Source of the DNA: DASVDK01 sp036381125 [NCBI: Thermodesulfobacteriota bacterium]
GTDB taxonomy: Bacteria > DASVDK01
NCBI GenBank assembly: GCA_036381125.1
Contig: DASVDK010000178.1
Location: 1-15,100, forward strand
Direction of reading: 5' to 3'
DNA: 15,100 nucleotides
The notes beneath the pieces are model-generated. The model ran no database searches. It was not told where the DNA came from and saw only the letters and a program-made list of their open reading frames with translations. Below are positions 1-6,711 of this stretch, piece by piece (positions within the stretch are counted from its first letter, which is position 1; each line of letters begins with the position of its first letter). Both the position numbers and the translations under genes were made by a program.

Positions 1-128
1 GAGGCGAGGATGGGGGCCGCGATGACCGGGAAGCCGGCGCCGATCGCCCCCTTGACGAAGGCGGCGAAGGCGAGGCCGAGGGCGCCCAGCGCTGCGGCAG
101 CGGGCGAGGTGGCAAGCGCGGCGAACAG
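1..128 (-). CDS. TauE/SafE (TSUP) family membrane protein, N-terminal fragment
   Basis: Read on the minus strand, the first 42 or so codons give a hydrophobic N-terminus containing KGAIGAGFPVIAAPILA. This is the first glycine-rich membrane segment typical of the TSUP family of sulfite/organosulfonate or other anion exporters. The rest of the gene lies beyond the left edge, so the substrate cannot be judged. There is no ATG near the N-terminus. I chose a CTG at 126-128 because an AGGGAG Shine-Dalgarno-like sequence lies 9 bases before it and a good promoter lies just upstream. A GTG further upstream is possible but would add a proline- and arginine-rich leader that does not look like this family. 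Family call fairly sure, start uncertain. Confidence 0.6.
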   Translation of the reverse strand, partial: MFAALATSPAAAALGALGLAFAAFVKGAIGAGFPVIAAPILA

Positions 129-162
129 AGGCTGTGTCTCCCTGGGAGCGAGCGCTTCTGGT

Positions 163-191
163 ACTATACGCGCCGCTCGTGGCAGTGTACA
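163..191 (-). promoter_or_regulatory. Sigma70-type promoter for the TauE/SafE gene
   Basis: On the minus strand there is TGTACA (186-191, 4 of 6 matches to the -35 consensus), exactly 17 bases, then TATAGT (163-168, 5 of 6 matches to the -10 consensus). Transcription would begin near 156 and leave a short leader carrying the AGGGAG ribosome-binding sequence. It is one of the few AT-rich spots in the region. TGTACA is itself a palindrome, so a regulator site there is also possible. Confidence 0.5.
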
Positions 192-212
192 CGGGCGCGC
201 CGGAGCGGCCAC

Positions 213-848
213 GTGAGCGGCCGCGAGCCGTCGATGGACGCGCTCCGCGCCGAAGCGGAGCGGCTCGCGGCCGGCGCCGGCGGGCTGCCCGCGGGGCGCC
301 TCGTGTTCGGCGAGGGCAACCCGCGGGCGGAGCTGGTCATCGTCGGTGAGGCCCCCGGCGAGACCGAGGCGCGGCTCGGGCGCCCCTTCGTCGGCCGCGC
401 GGGCCGTCTGCTCGACGACCTCCTCGCCGAGGCCGGGCTCGATCGCGCGGACGCGTGGGTCACCAACGTGGTCAAGGTGAGGCCCACCGCGGGCGAGGGG
501 CCGCGCCGGCGCAACCGTCCCCCGCGCGTGAGCGAGGTCAGGGCCTGGCTCCCCGTCCTCGACGCCGAGATCGCCGCCGTCGACCCGGCGGTGCTCCTGG
601 GCCTGGGAGCGTTCGCGGGGCGCGCCCTCGTGGGGCCGGAGTTCCAGATGGGGCGCGACCGGGGCCGCGTCGTCGTCGGGCGGCACGGGCGTCCCTGCCT
701 GGTCACGTACCACCCGGCGTACCTCCTCCGCCAGCACGGGGAGCGGTTCGCCGAGATCCGGAGACTCGCGGCAGCCGACCTGGCTGCCGTCGGTGTGAGG
801 CTAGCGGAGCTGCGCGACGCGCGCTCCGGAGGGAGGTCATCCAGATGA
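213..848 (+). CDS. Family-4-like uracil-DNA glycosylase lacking Fe-S cysteines
   Basis: A 211-residue protein that would remove uracil from DNA in base excision repair. The family 4 motifs are clear: LVFGEGNP (30-37), GEAPGETE (45-52), RPFVGRAGRLL (57-67), TNVVKVRP (84-91) and TYHPAYLLR (165-173). Family 4 enzymes normally hold a 4Fe-4S cluster through four cysteines, two in an N-terminal CxxC, one in the KCRPP motif and one about 16 residues later. Here the N-terminal pair is absent, KCR is KVR (Val89), and the last is probably Trp112. The only cysteine is Cys162. The GTG start at 213 is chosen over the ATG at 234 because GGAG (202-205) lies 7 bases upstream. The stop overlaps the next gene's start (ATGA). 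It is either a cluster-free variant or a relative with altered base specificity. Confidence 0.85.
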   Translation: MSGREPSMDALRAEAERLAAGAGGLPAGRLVFGEGNPRAELVIVGEAPGETEARLGRPFVGRAGRLLDDLLAEAGLDRADAWVTNVVKVRPTAGEGPRRRNRPPRVSEVRAWLPVLDAEIAAVDPAVLLGLGAFAGRALVGPEFQMGRDRGRVVVGRHGRPCLVTYHPAYLLRQHGERFAEIRRLAAADLAAVGVRLAELRDARSGGRSSR

Positions 849-1216
849 AGAAGGCCACAGCGGCTGCCCTGGCCGCGGTCCTGGTCGGGGGCGCCGCGTC
901 GGCGGCGTTCGCCCAGCAGAACCCTCAGAAGCCGACGCCGCAGTCCATCGCGGCCGGCAAGGCGCTCTTCGAGCAGAACTGCGCGACCTGCCACGGCGTG
1001 GGCGGCAAGGGCGACGGGCCCGCGGCCGTCGCGCTCAACCCGAAGCCGGCCAACTTCACGACGGGGCAGTTCAAGCACGGCGGCAGCGACGCGCAGATCT
1101 TCAAGACCATCTCGAACGGGGTGCCGGGCACCGCGATGGTCGGCTGGTCCTCGATTCCCGAGAAGAGCCGCTGGGACCTGGTGAACTACATCAGGAGCCT
1201 CGGGCCGAAGAAGTAG
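845..1216 (+). CDS. Secreted class I cytochrome c, small
   Basis: A 123-residue precursor. Residues 1-23 form a Sec signal peptide (MKK, hydrophobic stretch, AFA then QQ), giving a mature protein of about 100 residues in the periplasm. The haem attachment site CATCH is at 46-50, and Met98 in GTAMVGW is the likely distal haem ligand, as in single-haem electron carriers of the cytochrome c/CBB3-type superfamily. The C-terminus ends in a typical helix (WDLVNYIRSLG). GGAGG at 832-836 lies 8 bases before the ATG, inside the end of the glycosylase gene. The four-base ATGA overlap predicts translational coupling to that gene, though no functional link is known. Its redox partner is not in the window. 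Confidence 0.92.
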   Translation: MKKATAAALAAVLVGGAASAAFAQQNPQKPTPQSIAAGKALFEQNCATCHGVGGKGDGPAAVALNPKPANFTTGQFKHGGSDAQIFKTISNGVPGTAMVGWSSIPEKSRWDLVNYIRSLGPKK

Positions 1217-1236
1217 CCCCGCATCCGAAATCCCCT

Positions 1237-1268
1237 GGGGGCGTGCGCAGTTGACGGTGTACGCCCCC
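1237..1268 (+). terminator. Hairpin after the cytochrome gene, possible terminator
   Basis: A perfect 8-bp stem, GGGGGCGT (1237-1244) with ACGCCCCC (1261-1268), and a 16-base loop, 20 bases after the cytochrome stop codon. Only three T's follow (1273-1275), so it is a weak intrinsic terminator at best. The loop holds the proposed -35 box of the lysA promoter, so forming the promoter and ending the upstream transcript use the same DNA. Confidence 0.45.
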
Positions 1269-1279
1269 TGCGTTTGAAT
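1251..1279 (+). promoter_or_regulatory. Promoter of the lysA-dap operon
   Basis: TTGACG (1251-1256, 5 of 6) is followed after exactly 17 bases by TTGAAT (1274-1279, 4 of 6). A start 6-7 bases downstream falls on or beside the lysA ATG at 1286, which would make the messenger leaderless. That agrees with the absence of any Shine-Dalgarno sequence before lysA. Confidence 0.5.
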
Positions 1280-1285
1280 AGCCCC

Positions 1286-2563
1286 ATGCCAACCGTCGCG
1301 TACCGTGGGGGCCGCCTCCACTGCGAGGAGGTGCCGCTCGACGCCATTGCCCGCGAGGTTGGCACGCCCACGTTCGTCTACAGCCACGCCGCCATCGTCG
1401 CCGCGTACGACGCCCTCGACCGCGCCCTGGCCGCGAGGCCGCACCTCGTCTGCTACGCGCTCAAGGCCAACGGGAACCTCGCCGTCGTGCGCGCGCTCGC
1501 CGCGCGGGGCGCCGGCGCCGACGTGACCAGCGGGGGTGAGCTCTACCGGGCGCTCGCGGCCGGCATCCCCGCCTCGCGCATCGTCTACGCCGGCGTCGGC
1601 AAGCGCGACGACGAGATCGCCACGGCGCTCGAGGCGGGCATCCTCGGCTTCAACGTGGAGAGCGAGGCCGAACTCGAGGCGATCGACGCGATCGCCGGCC
1701 GGCTGGGCCGCCGCGCCCGCGTGGCCATCCGCGTCAACCCCGACGTCGACCCGCGCACGCATCCGTACATCGCGACGGGGCTCACCGACACCAAGTTCGG
1801 CATCCCCATGGGGCGCGCGCTCGACGCCTACCGCCGGGCGCTCGGCCTCGCGCACCTCGACGTGGTCGGCGTCGACTGCCACATCGGCTCGCAGCTCACC
1901 GACCTCGCGCCGCTGGCCGAGGCGTTCGCTCGACTCAGGGCCTTCACCCTCGAGGTCCGCGCGCTCGGCGCGCCGCTCGAGTACGTGGACGTGGGCGGCG
2001 GCATCGGCATCCCCTACCACGAGGGGCAGGCGGCGCCGGACCCCGACGCCTACGCGAGGACCGTCCTCGAGGGGGTCGGCGACCTCGGGCTCACCGTCAT
2101 CGTGGAGCCGGGCCGGTTCCTCGTGGGCAACGCCGGCGTCCTCCTCACCCGGGTGCTCTTCACCAAGCCCAGGGCGGTCGGCAACGGCGCCACGCGGTTC
2201 GTGATCGTGGACGCCGCCATGAACGACCTGATCCGGCCGAGCCTCTACCAGGCGCACCACGACCTCGTGCCGGTGGCCGAGCCGGCGCCGGGGGGGGAGC
2301 CGGTCGTCGCCGACGTGGTGGGGCCGGTCTGCGAATCGGCCGACTTCCTCGCGAAGGCGCGCCCGCTGCCGCCGCTCGAGCGGGGCGATCTGGTCGCGGT
2401 ACGCTCGGCCGGGGCGTACGGCTTCGTCATGGCGTCGAACTACAACGCGCGCCCCCGCGCGGCGGAGGTGCTCGTGCACGGGCGCGAGTTCGCCGTGGTC
2501 CGCGCGCGCGAGACCTACGAGGACCTGGTGCGCGGCGAGACGATTCCGCCCTTTCTCCGGTAA
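1286..2563 (+). CDS. lysA: Diaminopimelate decarboxylase
   Basis: A 425-residue cytoplasmic PLP enzyme that converts meso-diaminopimelate to lysine, the last step of lysine synthesis. The fold-type III barrel is evident. The PLP-binding lysine is Lys60 in YALKANGN, followed by HIGSQ (199-203), the phosphate-binding GGGIGIPY (237-244), EPGRF (274-278), the active-site cysteine in CESADFLA (Cys349) and Tyr378 in GAYGF. Length is normal for the family. An in-frame TTG at 1274 would add four residues. I prefer the ATG because the family starts close to it and neither has a ribosome-binding site. dapA follows after 11 bases with a strong Shine-Dalgarno sequence, so lysA leads the lysine operon. 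Confidence 0.97.
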   Translation: MPTVAYRGGRLHCEEVPLDAIAREVGTPTFVYSHAAIVAAYDALDRALAARPHLVCYALKANGNLAVVRALAARGAGADVTSGGELYRALAAGIPASRIVYAGVGKRDDEIATALEAGILGFNVESEAELEAIDAIAGRLGRRARVAIRVNPDVDPRTHPYIATGLTDTKFGIPMGRALDAYRRALGLAHLDVVGVDCHIGSQLTDLAPLAEAFARLRAFTLEVRALGAPLEYVDVGGGIGIPYHEGQAAPDPDAYARTVLEGVGDLGLTVIVEPGRFLVGNAGVLLTRVLFTKPRAVGNGATRFVIVDAAMNDLIRPSLYQAHHDLVPVAEPAPGGEPVVADVVGPVCESADFLAKARPLPPLERGDLVAVRSAGAYGFVMASNYNARPRAAEVLVHGREFAVVRARETYEDLVRGETIPPFLR

Positions 2564-2574
2564 GGAGGCTGCCC

Positions 2575-3453
2575 ATGTTCCGTGGCGCCATCACCGCTCT
2601 GGTGACCCCGTTCCGCAACGGACGCGTCGACGAGGAGCGCCTGCGGGCCCTCGTCGACCAGCAGGTGGCCGCCGGCATCGACGGGATCGTGCCGTGCGGC
2701 ACCACGGGCGAATCGCCGACGCTCTCGCACGAGGAGCACGACCGGGTCGTCGCGATCGTCGTCGAGCAGGCGAAGGGCCGCACGAAGGTCATCGCCGGCA
2801 CCGGCTCGAACGCCACCGAGGAGGCGGTCCGGCTCACCCGGCACGCGCAGGAGGTCGGCGCCGACGGCGCGCTCCTCGTCTCGCCCTACTACAACCGGCC
2901 GACGCAGGAGGGGCTCTACCAGCACTTCCGGCGGATCGCGCGGGAGGCGAAGGGCTTCCCGCTCGTCCTCTACAACATCCCCGGCCGCACCGGCGTCAAC
3001 ATCCTGCCCGAGACGATGGCGCGCCTCGCCGAGATCGAGAACATCGTCGGCGTCAAGGAGGCCACCGGCAACCTGACCCAGGCGATCGAGACGCTCCACC
3101 GATGCCCGAAGGGCTTCGTGATGCTCTCGGGCGACGACATCCTCACGCTGCCGCTCCTTGCGGTCGGCGCAGTGGGCGTCATCTCGGTCAGCGCCAACAT
3201 CATCCCCGCCGACGTGAAGGCGTGCGTGGACGCGTGGGCGGCCGGGCGGCCGGAGGAGGCGAAGCGCTGGCACGACAGGATGGTCCCGATCCACCAGGCG
3301 ATGTTCGTCGAGACCAACCCGGCGCCGGTCAAGACCGCCATGGCGATGCTCGGCATGATCGAGGGCGAGATCCGGCTGCCGCTCTGCGGCCTCTCGGAGG
3401 CCAACACCGAGAAGCTGCGGGCGGCCCTGCGGCAGTACGGCCTGCCGGCCTGA
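2575..3453 (+). CDS. dapA: 4-hydroxy-tetrahydrodipicolinate synthase
   Basis: A 292-residue cytoplasmic TIM-barrel aldolase that condenses pyruvate with aspartate-semialdehyde, the committed step to diaminopimelate and lysine. The Schiff-base lysine is Lys161 in GVKEATGN. Tyr133 and Arg138 in LYNIPGRT and the threonine pair in CGTTGES (41-47) complete the active site at almost the numbering of the E. coli enzyme. SPYYNRPTQEGL is at 103-114. Length matches the family (about 292). AAGGAGG lies 7 bases before the ATG, one of the best ribosome-binding sites in the window. dapB starts 5 bases after its stop codon. Confidence 0.98.
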   Translation: MFRGAITALVTPFRNGRVDEERLRALVDQQVAAGIDGIVPCGTTGESPTLSHEEHDRVVAIVVEQAKGRTKVIAGTGSNATEEAVRLTRHAQEVGADGALLVSPYYNRPTQEGLYQHFRRIAREAKGFPLVLYNIPGRTGVNILPETMARLAEIENIVGVKEATGNLTQAIETLHRCPKGFVMLSGDDILTLPLLAVGAVGVISVSANIIPADVKACVDAWAAGRPEEAKRWHDRMVPIHQAMFVETNPAPVKTAMAMLGMIEGEIRLPLCGLSEANTEKLRAALRQYGLPA

Positions 3454-3458
3454 CGCCG

Positions 3459-4271
3459 ATGCCCCCCATCGCGCTCGTCGTCACCGGGGCCGCCGGCCGC
3501 ATGGGCGGCCGGATCCTCGCGCTCGCCAGCGAGGCGGGCGACTTCCGCCTGGTCGGCGCGCTCGAGCACCCGGGCCACGCCGCGCTCGGGCAGGACGCGC
3601 TCGCGCGGCTCGGCCTGCCGCCCGCCGGCGTGCCGATCGCCACCTCCCTCGGCGACGCCGCCTGGCGTGCGGCCGATGTGGTGGTGGACTTCTCGTCGCC
3701 CGAGGGTACGCTCGCCACCCTCGCCGCGGCCGCCGGACGGCCGCGCGGCTGGGTCATCGGCACGACCGGGCTCACGCACGCCCAGAAGGCCGAGGTGGCG
3801 CGGCTCGTCGGCCTGGCGCCCGCGGTCGTCGCCTCCAACATGAGCGCCGGCGTGACGCTCCTGCTCGCCGTGGTCGAGGACCTCGCGCGGCGGCTGCCGG
3901 ACTTCGACATCGAGATCACCGAGGCCCACCACCGCCACAAGAAGGACGCGCCGTCCGGCACCGCCCTCTCGCTCGGCGAGGCGGCCGCGCGCGGCCGCGG
4001 CGTGGCGCTCGAGCGGGCCGGCGTCTTCACCCGCCACGGGCAGACCGGCGAGCGCCCGGCCGGCGCCATCGGCTTCCAGGCGATCCGCGCCGGCGACATC
4101 GTGGGGGACCACAGCGTCATGTTCGCCGGCACCGGCGAGCGGATCGAGGTGATCCATCGCGCCCACTCGCGCGACACGTTCGCCGCGGGGGCCCTCAGGG
4201 CCGCCCGCTGGGTGTGCGAGCCGGGCCGGGCGCCGGGCGTCTACGACATGCGACAGGTGCTCGGGCTCTGA
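3459..4271 (+). CDS. dapB: 4-hydroxy-tetrahydrodipicolinate reductase
   Basis: A 270-residue NAD(P)H-dependent reductase acting on the DapA product in the diaminopimelate pathway. The nucleotide-binding GAAGRMG is at 10-16 and GTTG at 101-104. The substrate-binding and catalytic block EAHHRHKKDAPSGTA is at 155-169, with the conserved histidines and Lys162. GDHSVMFAG (217-225) belongs to the C-terminal domain. The ATG at 3459 sits 5 bases after the dapA stop and has no clear Shine-Dalgarno of its own, so reinitiation from dapA is likely. An earlier in-frame opening on the DNA reads through dapA in another frame and is not coding. The stop overlaps the next gene by one base (TGATG). Confidence 0.97.
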   Translation: MPPIALVVTGAAGRMGGRILALASEAGDFRLVGALEHPGHAALGQDALARLGLPPAGVPIATSLGDAAWRAADVVVDFSSPEGTLATLAAAAGRPRGWVIGTTGLTHAQKAEVARLVGLAPAVVASNMSAGVTLLLAVVEDLARRLPDFDIEITEAHHRHKKDAPSGTALSLGEAAARGRGVALERAGVFTRHGQTGERPAGAIGFQAIRAGDIVGDHSVMFAGTGERIEVIHRAHSRDTFAAGALRAARWVCEPGRAPGVYDMRQVLGL

Positions 4272-4519
4272 TGCGCCTCCTCGTTCTGATCGGCGCGCTC
4301 GTCCTCCTCGTGCTCCTCGTGCGGTCGATGACGGCCGGCGGCGGGCGGCGGACCGTCGAGGCCGCGAGGCGCAGGGTGGCCGGCGAGGAGCTGGTGCGCG
4401 ACCCCATCTGCGACACCTACGTGCCGCGCAGCGCGGCGGTCAGCGCCGCGGTCGGCGGCGAGACGCGGCTCTTCTGCAGCCGCGCCTGCGCCGAGCGGTA
4501 CCGGGCGGCGGCGTCGTGA
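4271..4519 (+). CDS. Small membrane-anchored cysteine-rich (YHS/TRASH-like) protein
   Basis: An 82-residue protein. Residues 1-17 are a hydrophobic helix (a membrane anchor), followed by a basic linker. The short C-terminal domain contains DPICDTYVP (44-52) and FCSRAC (68-73), i.e. Cys47, Cys69 and Cys73. This resembles the small DPVCGTYVP-type proteins with a metal-binding YHS/TRASH-like knuckle. The glycine usual after the first cysteine is Asp48 here. Function unknown; a metal-binding role near the membrane is an inference. The start overlaps the dapB stop by one base and the end overlaps the kinase start by four (GTGA), so it is translated as part of the operon. The one-base overlap and membrane helix favour the ATG at 4271 over earlier openings. 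Confidence 0.8.
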   Translation: MRLLVLIGALVLLVLLVRSMTAGGGRRTVEAARRRVAGEELVRDPICDTYVPRSAAVSAAVGGETRLFCSRACAERYRAAAS

Positions 4520-5169
4520 CGACCCCCGACACGTCGCCGTATCGCTACATCGTGGTCGAGGGGCCCATCGGGGTCGGCAAGACCAGCCTCGCCCGCCGGC
4601 TGGCCGACTCCTTCAAGGCCAGGCTCGTGCTCGAGCCGGTGGCGGAGAACCCCTTCCTCGAGCAGTTCTACAAGGACCGGCGGAAGTACGCCTTCCAGAC
4701 CCAGCTCTACTTCCTCACGGCCCGCTACCAGCAGCAGCAGGAGCTGGCGCAGCCCGATCTCTTCGCGAAGGCGGCGGTCGGCGACTACCTCTTCGCGAAG
4801 GACCGGATCTTCGCCTACCTGAACCTCGACGACACCGAGCTGGCGATGTACGAGAAGGTCTACAAGATGGTCGAGCCGACCGTGCCCCGGCCGGACCTCG
4901 TCATCTACCTCCAGGCGCAGATCGACGTGCTGCGCGAGCGGATCCGGCGGCGCGGCCGTGGGAGCGAGCGCTGGCTCGAGCCTCGCTACCTCGAGGAGGT
5001 CGTCCAGGCGTACAATACGTACTTCTTCCACTATGCGGACTCGCCGTTGCTCGTCGTGAACACGACCGACGCCGACTTCGAGAACCACCCCGACGACTAC
5101 GCCGACCTCCTGCGCGAGGTCCGCGCCATGGGGCGGGGGACGCAGTACTTCGTCCCCCGCCGGCGCTAG
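4516..5169 (+). CDS. Deoxynucleoside kinase (deoxyadenosine/deoxyguanosine kinase type)
   Basis: A 217-residue cytoplasmic salvage kinase that phosphorylates deoxynucleosides with ATP. The P-loop GPIGVGKT is at 16-23. The base-binding region has Glu40 (LEPVAENPFL) and ARYQQQQE (69-76), the DR motif is at 96-97 (AKDRIFA), and the arginine-rich lid RIRRRGRGSE is at 142-151. Length is usual for the dNK family, and the motifs separate it from thymidylate kinase. Purine versus pyrimidine preference cannot be read with certainty. The GTG start overlaps the upstream stop by four bases, so no other start is needed. It ends 14 bases before the next gene. Confidence 0.9.
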   Translation: MTTPDTSPYRYIVVEGPIGVGKTSLARRLADSFKARLVLEPVAENPFLEQFYKDRRKYAFQTQLYFLTARYQQQQELAQPDLFAKAAVGDYLFAKDRIFAYLNLDDTELAMYEKVYKMVEPTVPRPDLVIYLQAQIDVLRERIRRRGRGSERWLEPRYLEEVVQAYNTYFFHYADSPLLVVNTTDADFENHPDDYADLLREVRAMGRGTQYFVPRRR

Positions 5170-5183
5170 GCCCGAGGGCGCGC

Positions 5184-5756
5184 ATGGACGGCCTCGGCCG
5201 CCGCAGGTGGGCGCTGGTCCTGGCCCTCGCCCTGGCCGCCTGGCTCGGCGACCTGCTGCGGCTGCCCTTCCCCTACGTGCCGCCCACGGCCAGGCTCCTG
5301 CCGGCCATCATGGCCGGGGCCTTCCTCGGCCCCGGCTCGGGCGGGCTCTCGCAAGGGCTCTTCGCCGGCGCCGTGCTGGCGGCGGCCGCCGCGGGGGTCG
5401 GCGAGGCCGACAGCGTCAGGGCCGCCCTGCCGCCCGACCTCGGCTACCGGCTCGCCCTGCCGCTCGCCGCGGCTGCGGCCGGTCACCTGGCCGGCCCCGA
5501 CCGGAAGGCGACCGCGACCCGCGTCCTGGCCGGCGGCCTGGCCGCCCTCGCCATCGTCGACGGCCTCGGCGTTGCCGCCCTCGCCTGGCTGCTCCCCCCG
5601 AGGCTCCCCCAACCGATCGCCGCCTCGGGCATCCTGCGAGTCGGCGTCGCCTTCCCCCTGCCCTGGGACCTCCTCCAGATCGCCGTCGCCGCCGCCCTGG
5701 TCCCGCGCCTCCGCAGGCGGGCGCCCTGGCTTGCTTTCCCAGGGAAATCGCCGTAA
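5184..5756 (+). CDS. bioY: BioY-like biotin-transporter S component (divergent)
   Basis: A 190-residue membrane protein with about six hydrophobic segments. The order of motifs follows BioY, the substrate-binding subunit of ECF biotin importers: RLPFPYVPPT (26-35), AGAFLGPGSGGLSQ (44-57), GYRLALPLAAAAAG (87-100) and FPLPWDLLQIAVAAAL (157-172). The last corresponds to the family's PFLPGDLLK-type segment, with Trp161 for Gly and Gln165 for Lys. The conserved Asp162 is kept. The loop between the second and third segments (about 66-86) does not look like standard BioY. No ECF ATPase or T component is in the window, so it would work alone or with a shared energy module. GAGGG lies just before the ATG. 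Family likely, biotin as ligand less sure. Confidence 0.7.
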   Translation: MDGLGRRRWALVLALALAAWLGDLLRLPFPYVPPTARLLPAIMAGAFLGPGSGGLSQGLFAGAVLAAAAAGVGEADSVRAALPPDLGYRLALPLAAAAAGHLAGPDRKATATRVLAGGLAALAIVDGLGVAALAWLLPPRLPQPIAASGILRVGVAFPLPWDLLQIAVAAALVPRLRRRAPWLAFPGKSP

Positions 5757-5759
5757 TAT
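5731..5759 (+). promoter_or_regulatory. Likely promoter of smpB
   Basis: TTGCTT (5731-5736, 4 of 6) and TAATAT (5754-5759, 4 of 6) are 17 bases apart. A TATAAC overlaps one register later (5757-5762). This is the most AT-rich spot between the bioY-like gene and smpB and overlaps the bioY-like stop codon. It would let smpB be expressed independently of the lysine operon. Confidence 0.4.
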
Positions 5760-5766
5760 AACCGGT

Positions 5767-5785
5767 CCGCCCGAGGATCGGGCGG
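5767..5785 (+). other. Stem-loop in the smpB leader
   Basis: A perfect 8-bp stem CCGCCCGA / TCGGGCGG with a 3-base loop lies between the proposed promoter and the smpB ribosome-binding site (GGAG, 5787-5790). It has no T-run. It could be a weak end for the upstream operon or a leader hairpin next to the ribosome-binding site. Confidence 0.45.
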
Positions 5786-5800
5786 CGGAGCCCGAATGCA

Positions 5801-6277
5801 ATGGCCGAGAACGGCGGGCAGGCGATCGCGACCAACAAGAAGGCGTTCCACGATTACTTCATCGAGGAGCGCTACGAGGCCGGCCTCGTCCTCTCCGGGA
5901 GCGAGGTCAAGAGCCTGCGCATGGGCAAGGCGAACCTTCAGGATGCCTACGCGCGGGTCATGAACGACGAGGTGTTCCTCCTCGGGGCGCACATCAGCCC
6001 CTACGCCGCCGCCTCGTACTTCAACCACGACGCCACCCGCACGCGCAAGCTCCTCCTCCACCGCAAGGAGATCCAGCGGCTCATCGGCAAGACGACCCAG
6101 AAGGGGCTCACGCTGGTGCCGCTCAGGCTCTACTGGAAGGACGGCCGCGCCAAGGTCGAGCTCGGGCTCGCCCGCGGCAAGCGGCAGTACGACAAGCGCG
6201 AGACCGCCAGGAAGCGCGAGGCGGAGCGCGAGATCTCGAAGGTCTTCAAGGCGTCGCGCCGCAGGCACGACGCCTGA
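5801..6277 (+). CDS. smpB: SsrA-binding protein SmpB
   Basis: A 158-residue cytoplasmic RNA-binding protein that brings tmRNA to stalled ribosomes. Diagnostic segments are [13 protein letters not shown] (28-40), AYARV (49-53), [14 protein letters not shown] (64-77), [10 protein letters not shown] (82-91) and the basic C-terminal tail after YDKRET (130-135), which folds into the decoding centre. Length is typical. The ATG at 5801 has GGAG 10 bases upstream. A nearby ATG at 5796 is in another frame. The tmRNA gene follows 60 bases downstream, the usual pairing of the two partners. Confidence 0.98.
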   Translation: MAENGGQAIATNKKAFHDYFIEERYEAGLVLSGSEVKSLRMGKANLQDAYARVMNDEVFLLGAHISPYAAASYFNHDATRTRKLLLHRKEIQRLIGKTTQKGLTLVPLRLYWKDGRAKVELGLARGKRQYDKRETARKREAEREISKVFKASRRRHDA

Positions 6278-6337
6278 GGGCGGCTGTTGCGCCGAGCCGA
6301 CGGGCCTACGCCCGGAAGGCAGGGCGCCAGATCACAA

Positions 6338-6711
6338 GGGGGCGACAGGGTTCGACGGGGACACGGAAGCGGAAGGTGCGCGCCGAGGTGAGGAGCCTCG
6401 TTAAACAACCTCACACAATCAAGCGCCAACGACAACGTCGAAGTCGCGCTCGCTGCCTAGTGCAGCCCGGGCGGCCTGAAAGCCGCCCGGAAGTCGCCGT
6501 AACCCCCGCCTACGGGGCGACGGCGGCTCAAAGCTTGTAGGCTAGCCTCCTCCCGACGCCTGGGGGGGAGGGGGCGAAATCGTACCCGGGCTGGGCCGGA
6601 TGGGATCCTGTCTCGGGGAGCCCGCCGGCCGACACCGAACCGGGGCTACGCGCGTAGGACCTTCACGTGTACGGTCTTCGGACGGGGGTTCGATTCCCCC
6701 CGCCTCCACCA
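6338..6711 (+). ncRNA. ssrA: Transfer-messenger RNA (tmRNA)
   Basis: About 374 bases. The 5' end GGGGGCG (6338-6344) pairs with CGCCTCC (6701-6707), followed by the encoded ACCA. The third pair is G-U, the alanine identity signal. The D-loop-like GACAGGGTTCGACGG follows the 5' strand, and the T arm GGGGG TTCGATT CCCCC precedes the 3' strand. The tag frame with its stop lies 87 bases in, followed by GC-rich hairpins consistent with the pseudoknot region. It is a one-piece tmRNA with no sign of permutation. It rescues ribosomes stalled on broken messages together with SmpB. Ends are inferred from the acceptor stem pairing. Confidence 0.96.
6425..6460 (+). other. tmRNA proteolysis-tag reading frame
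   Basis: Eleven codons from GCC at 6425 to the TAG at 6458-6460 encode ANDNVEVALAA. The ANDN start and ALAA end are the usual tag ends. The alanine carried by the tmRNA itself would add one residue in front. ALAA is the degradation signal recognised by ClpXP-type proteases. Confidence 0.93.

Noticed and set aside
139-170. A plus-strand promoter for the glycosylase gene using TACTAT at 162-167
   Set aside because: The position 17 bases upstream is TCCCTG, which does not resemble a -35 box. The minus-strand reading of the same site is much better.
1217-1285. Possible lysine riboswitch before lysA
   Set aside because: Only 69 bases separate the genes, far too short, and no such fold is visible beyond the 8-bp hairpin.
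164-2479. A 771-codon open frame on the minus strand opposite the glycosylase, cytochrome and lysA genes
   Set aside because: It runs antisense to three clear genes, its product is arginine- and histidine-rich low-complexity sequence with no motif, and long antisense frames are expected at this GC content.
6680-6711. A tRNA-like T arm and acceptor end that could be taken for a separate tRNA
   Set aside because: Its acceptor strand pairs with 6338-6344 and not with anything nearby, so it is the 3' half of the tmRNA.
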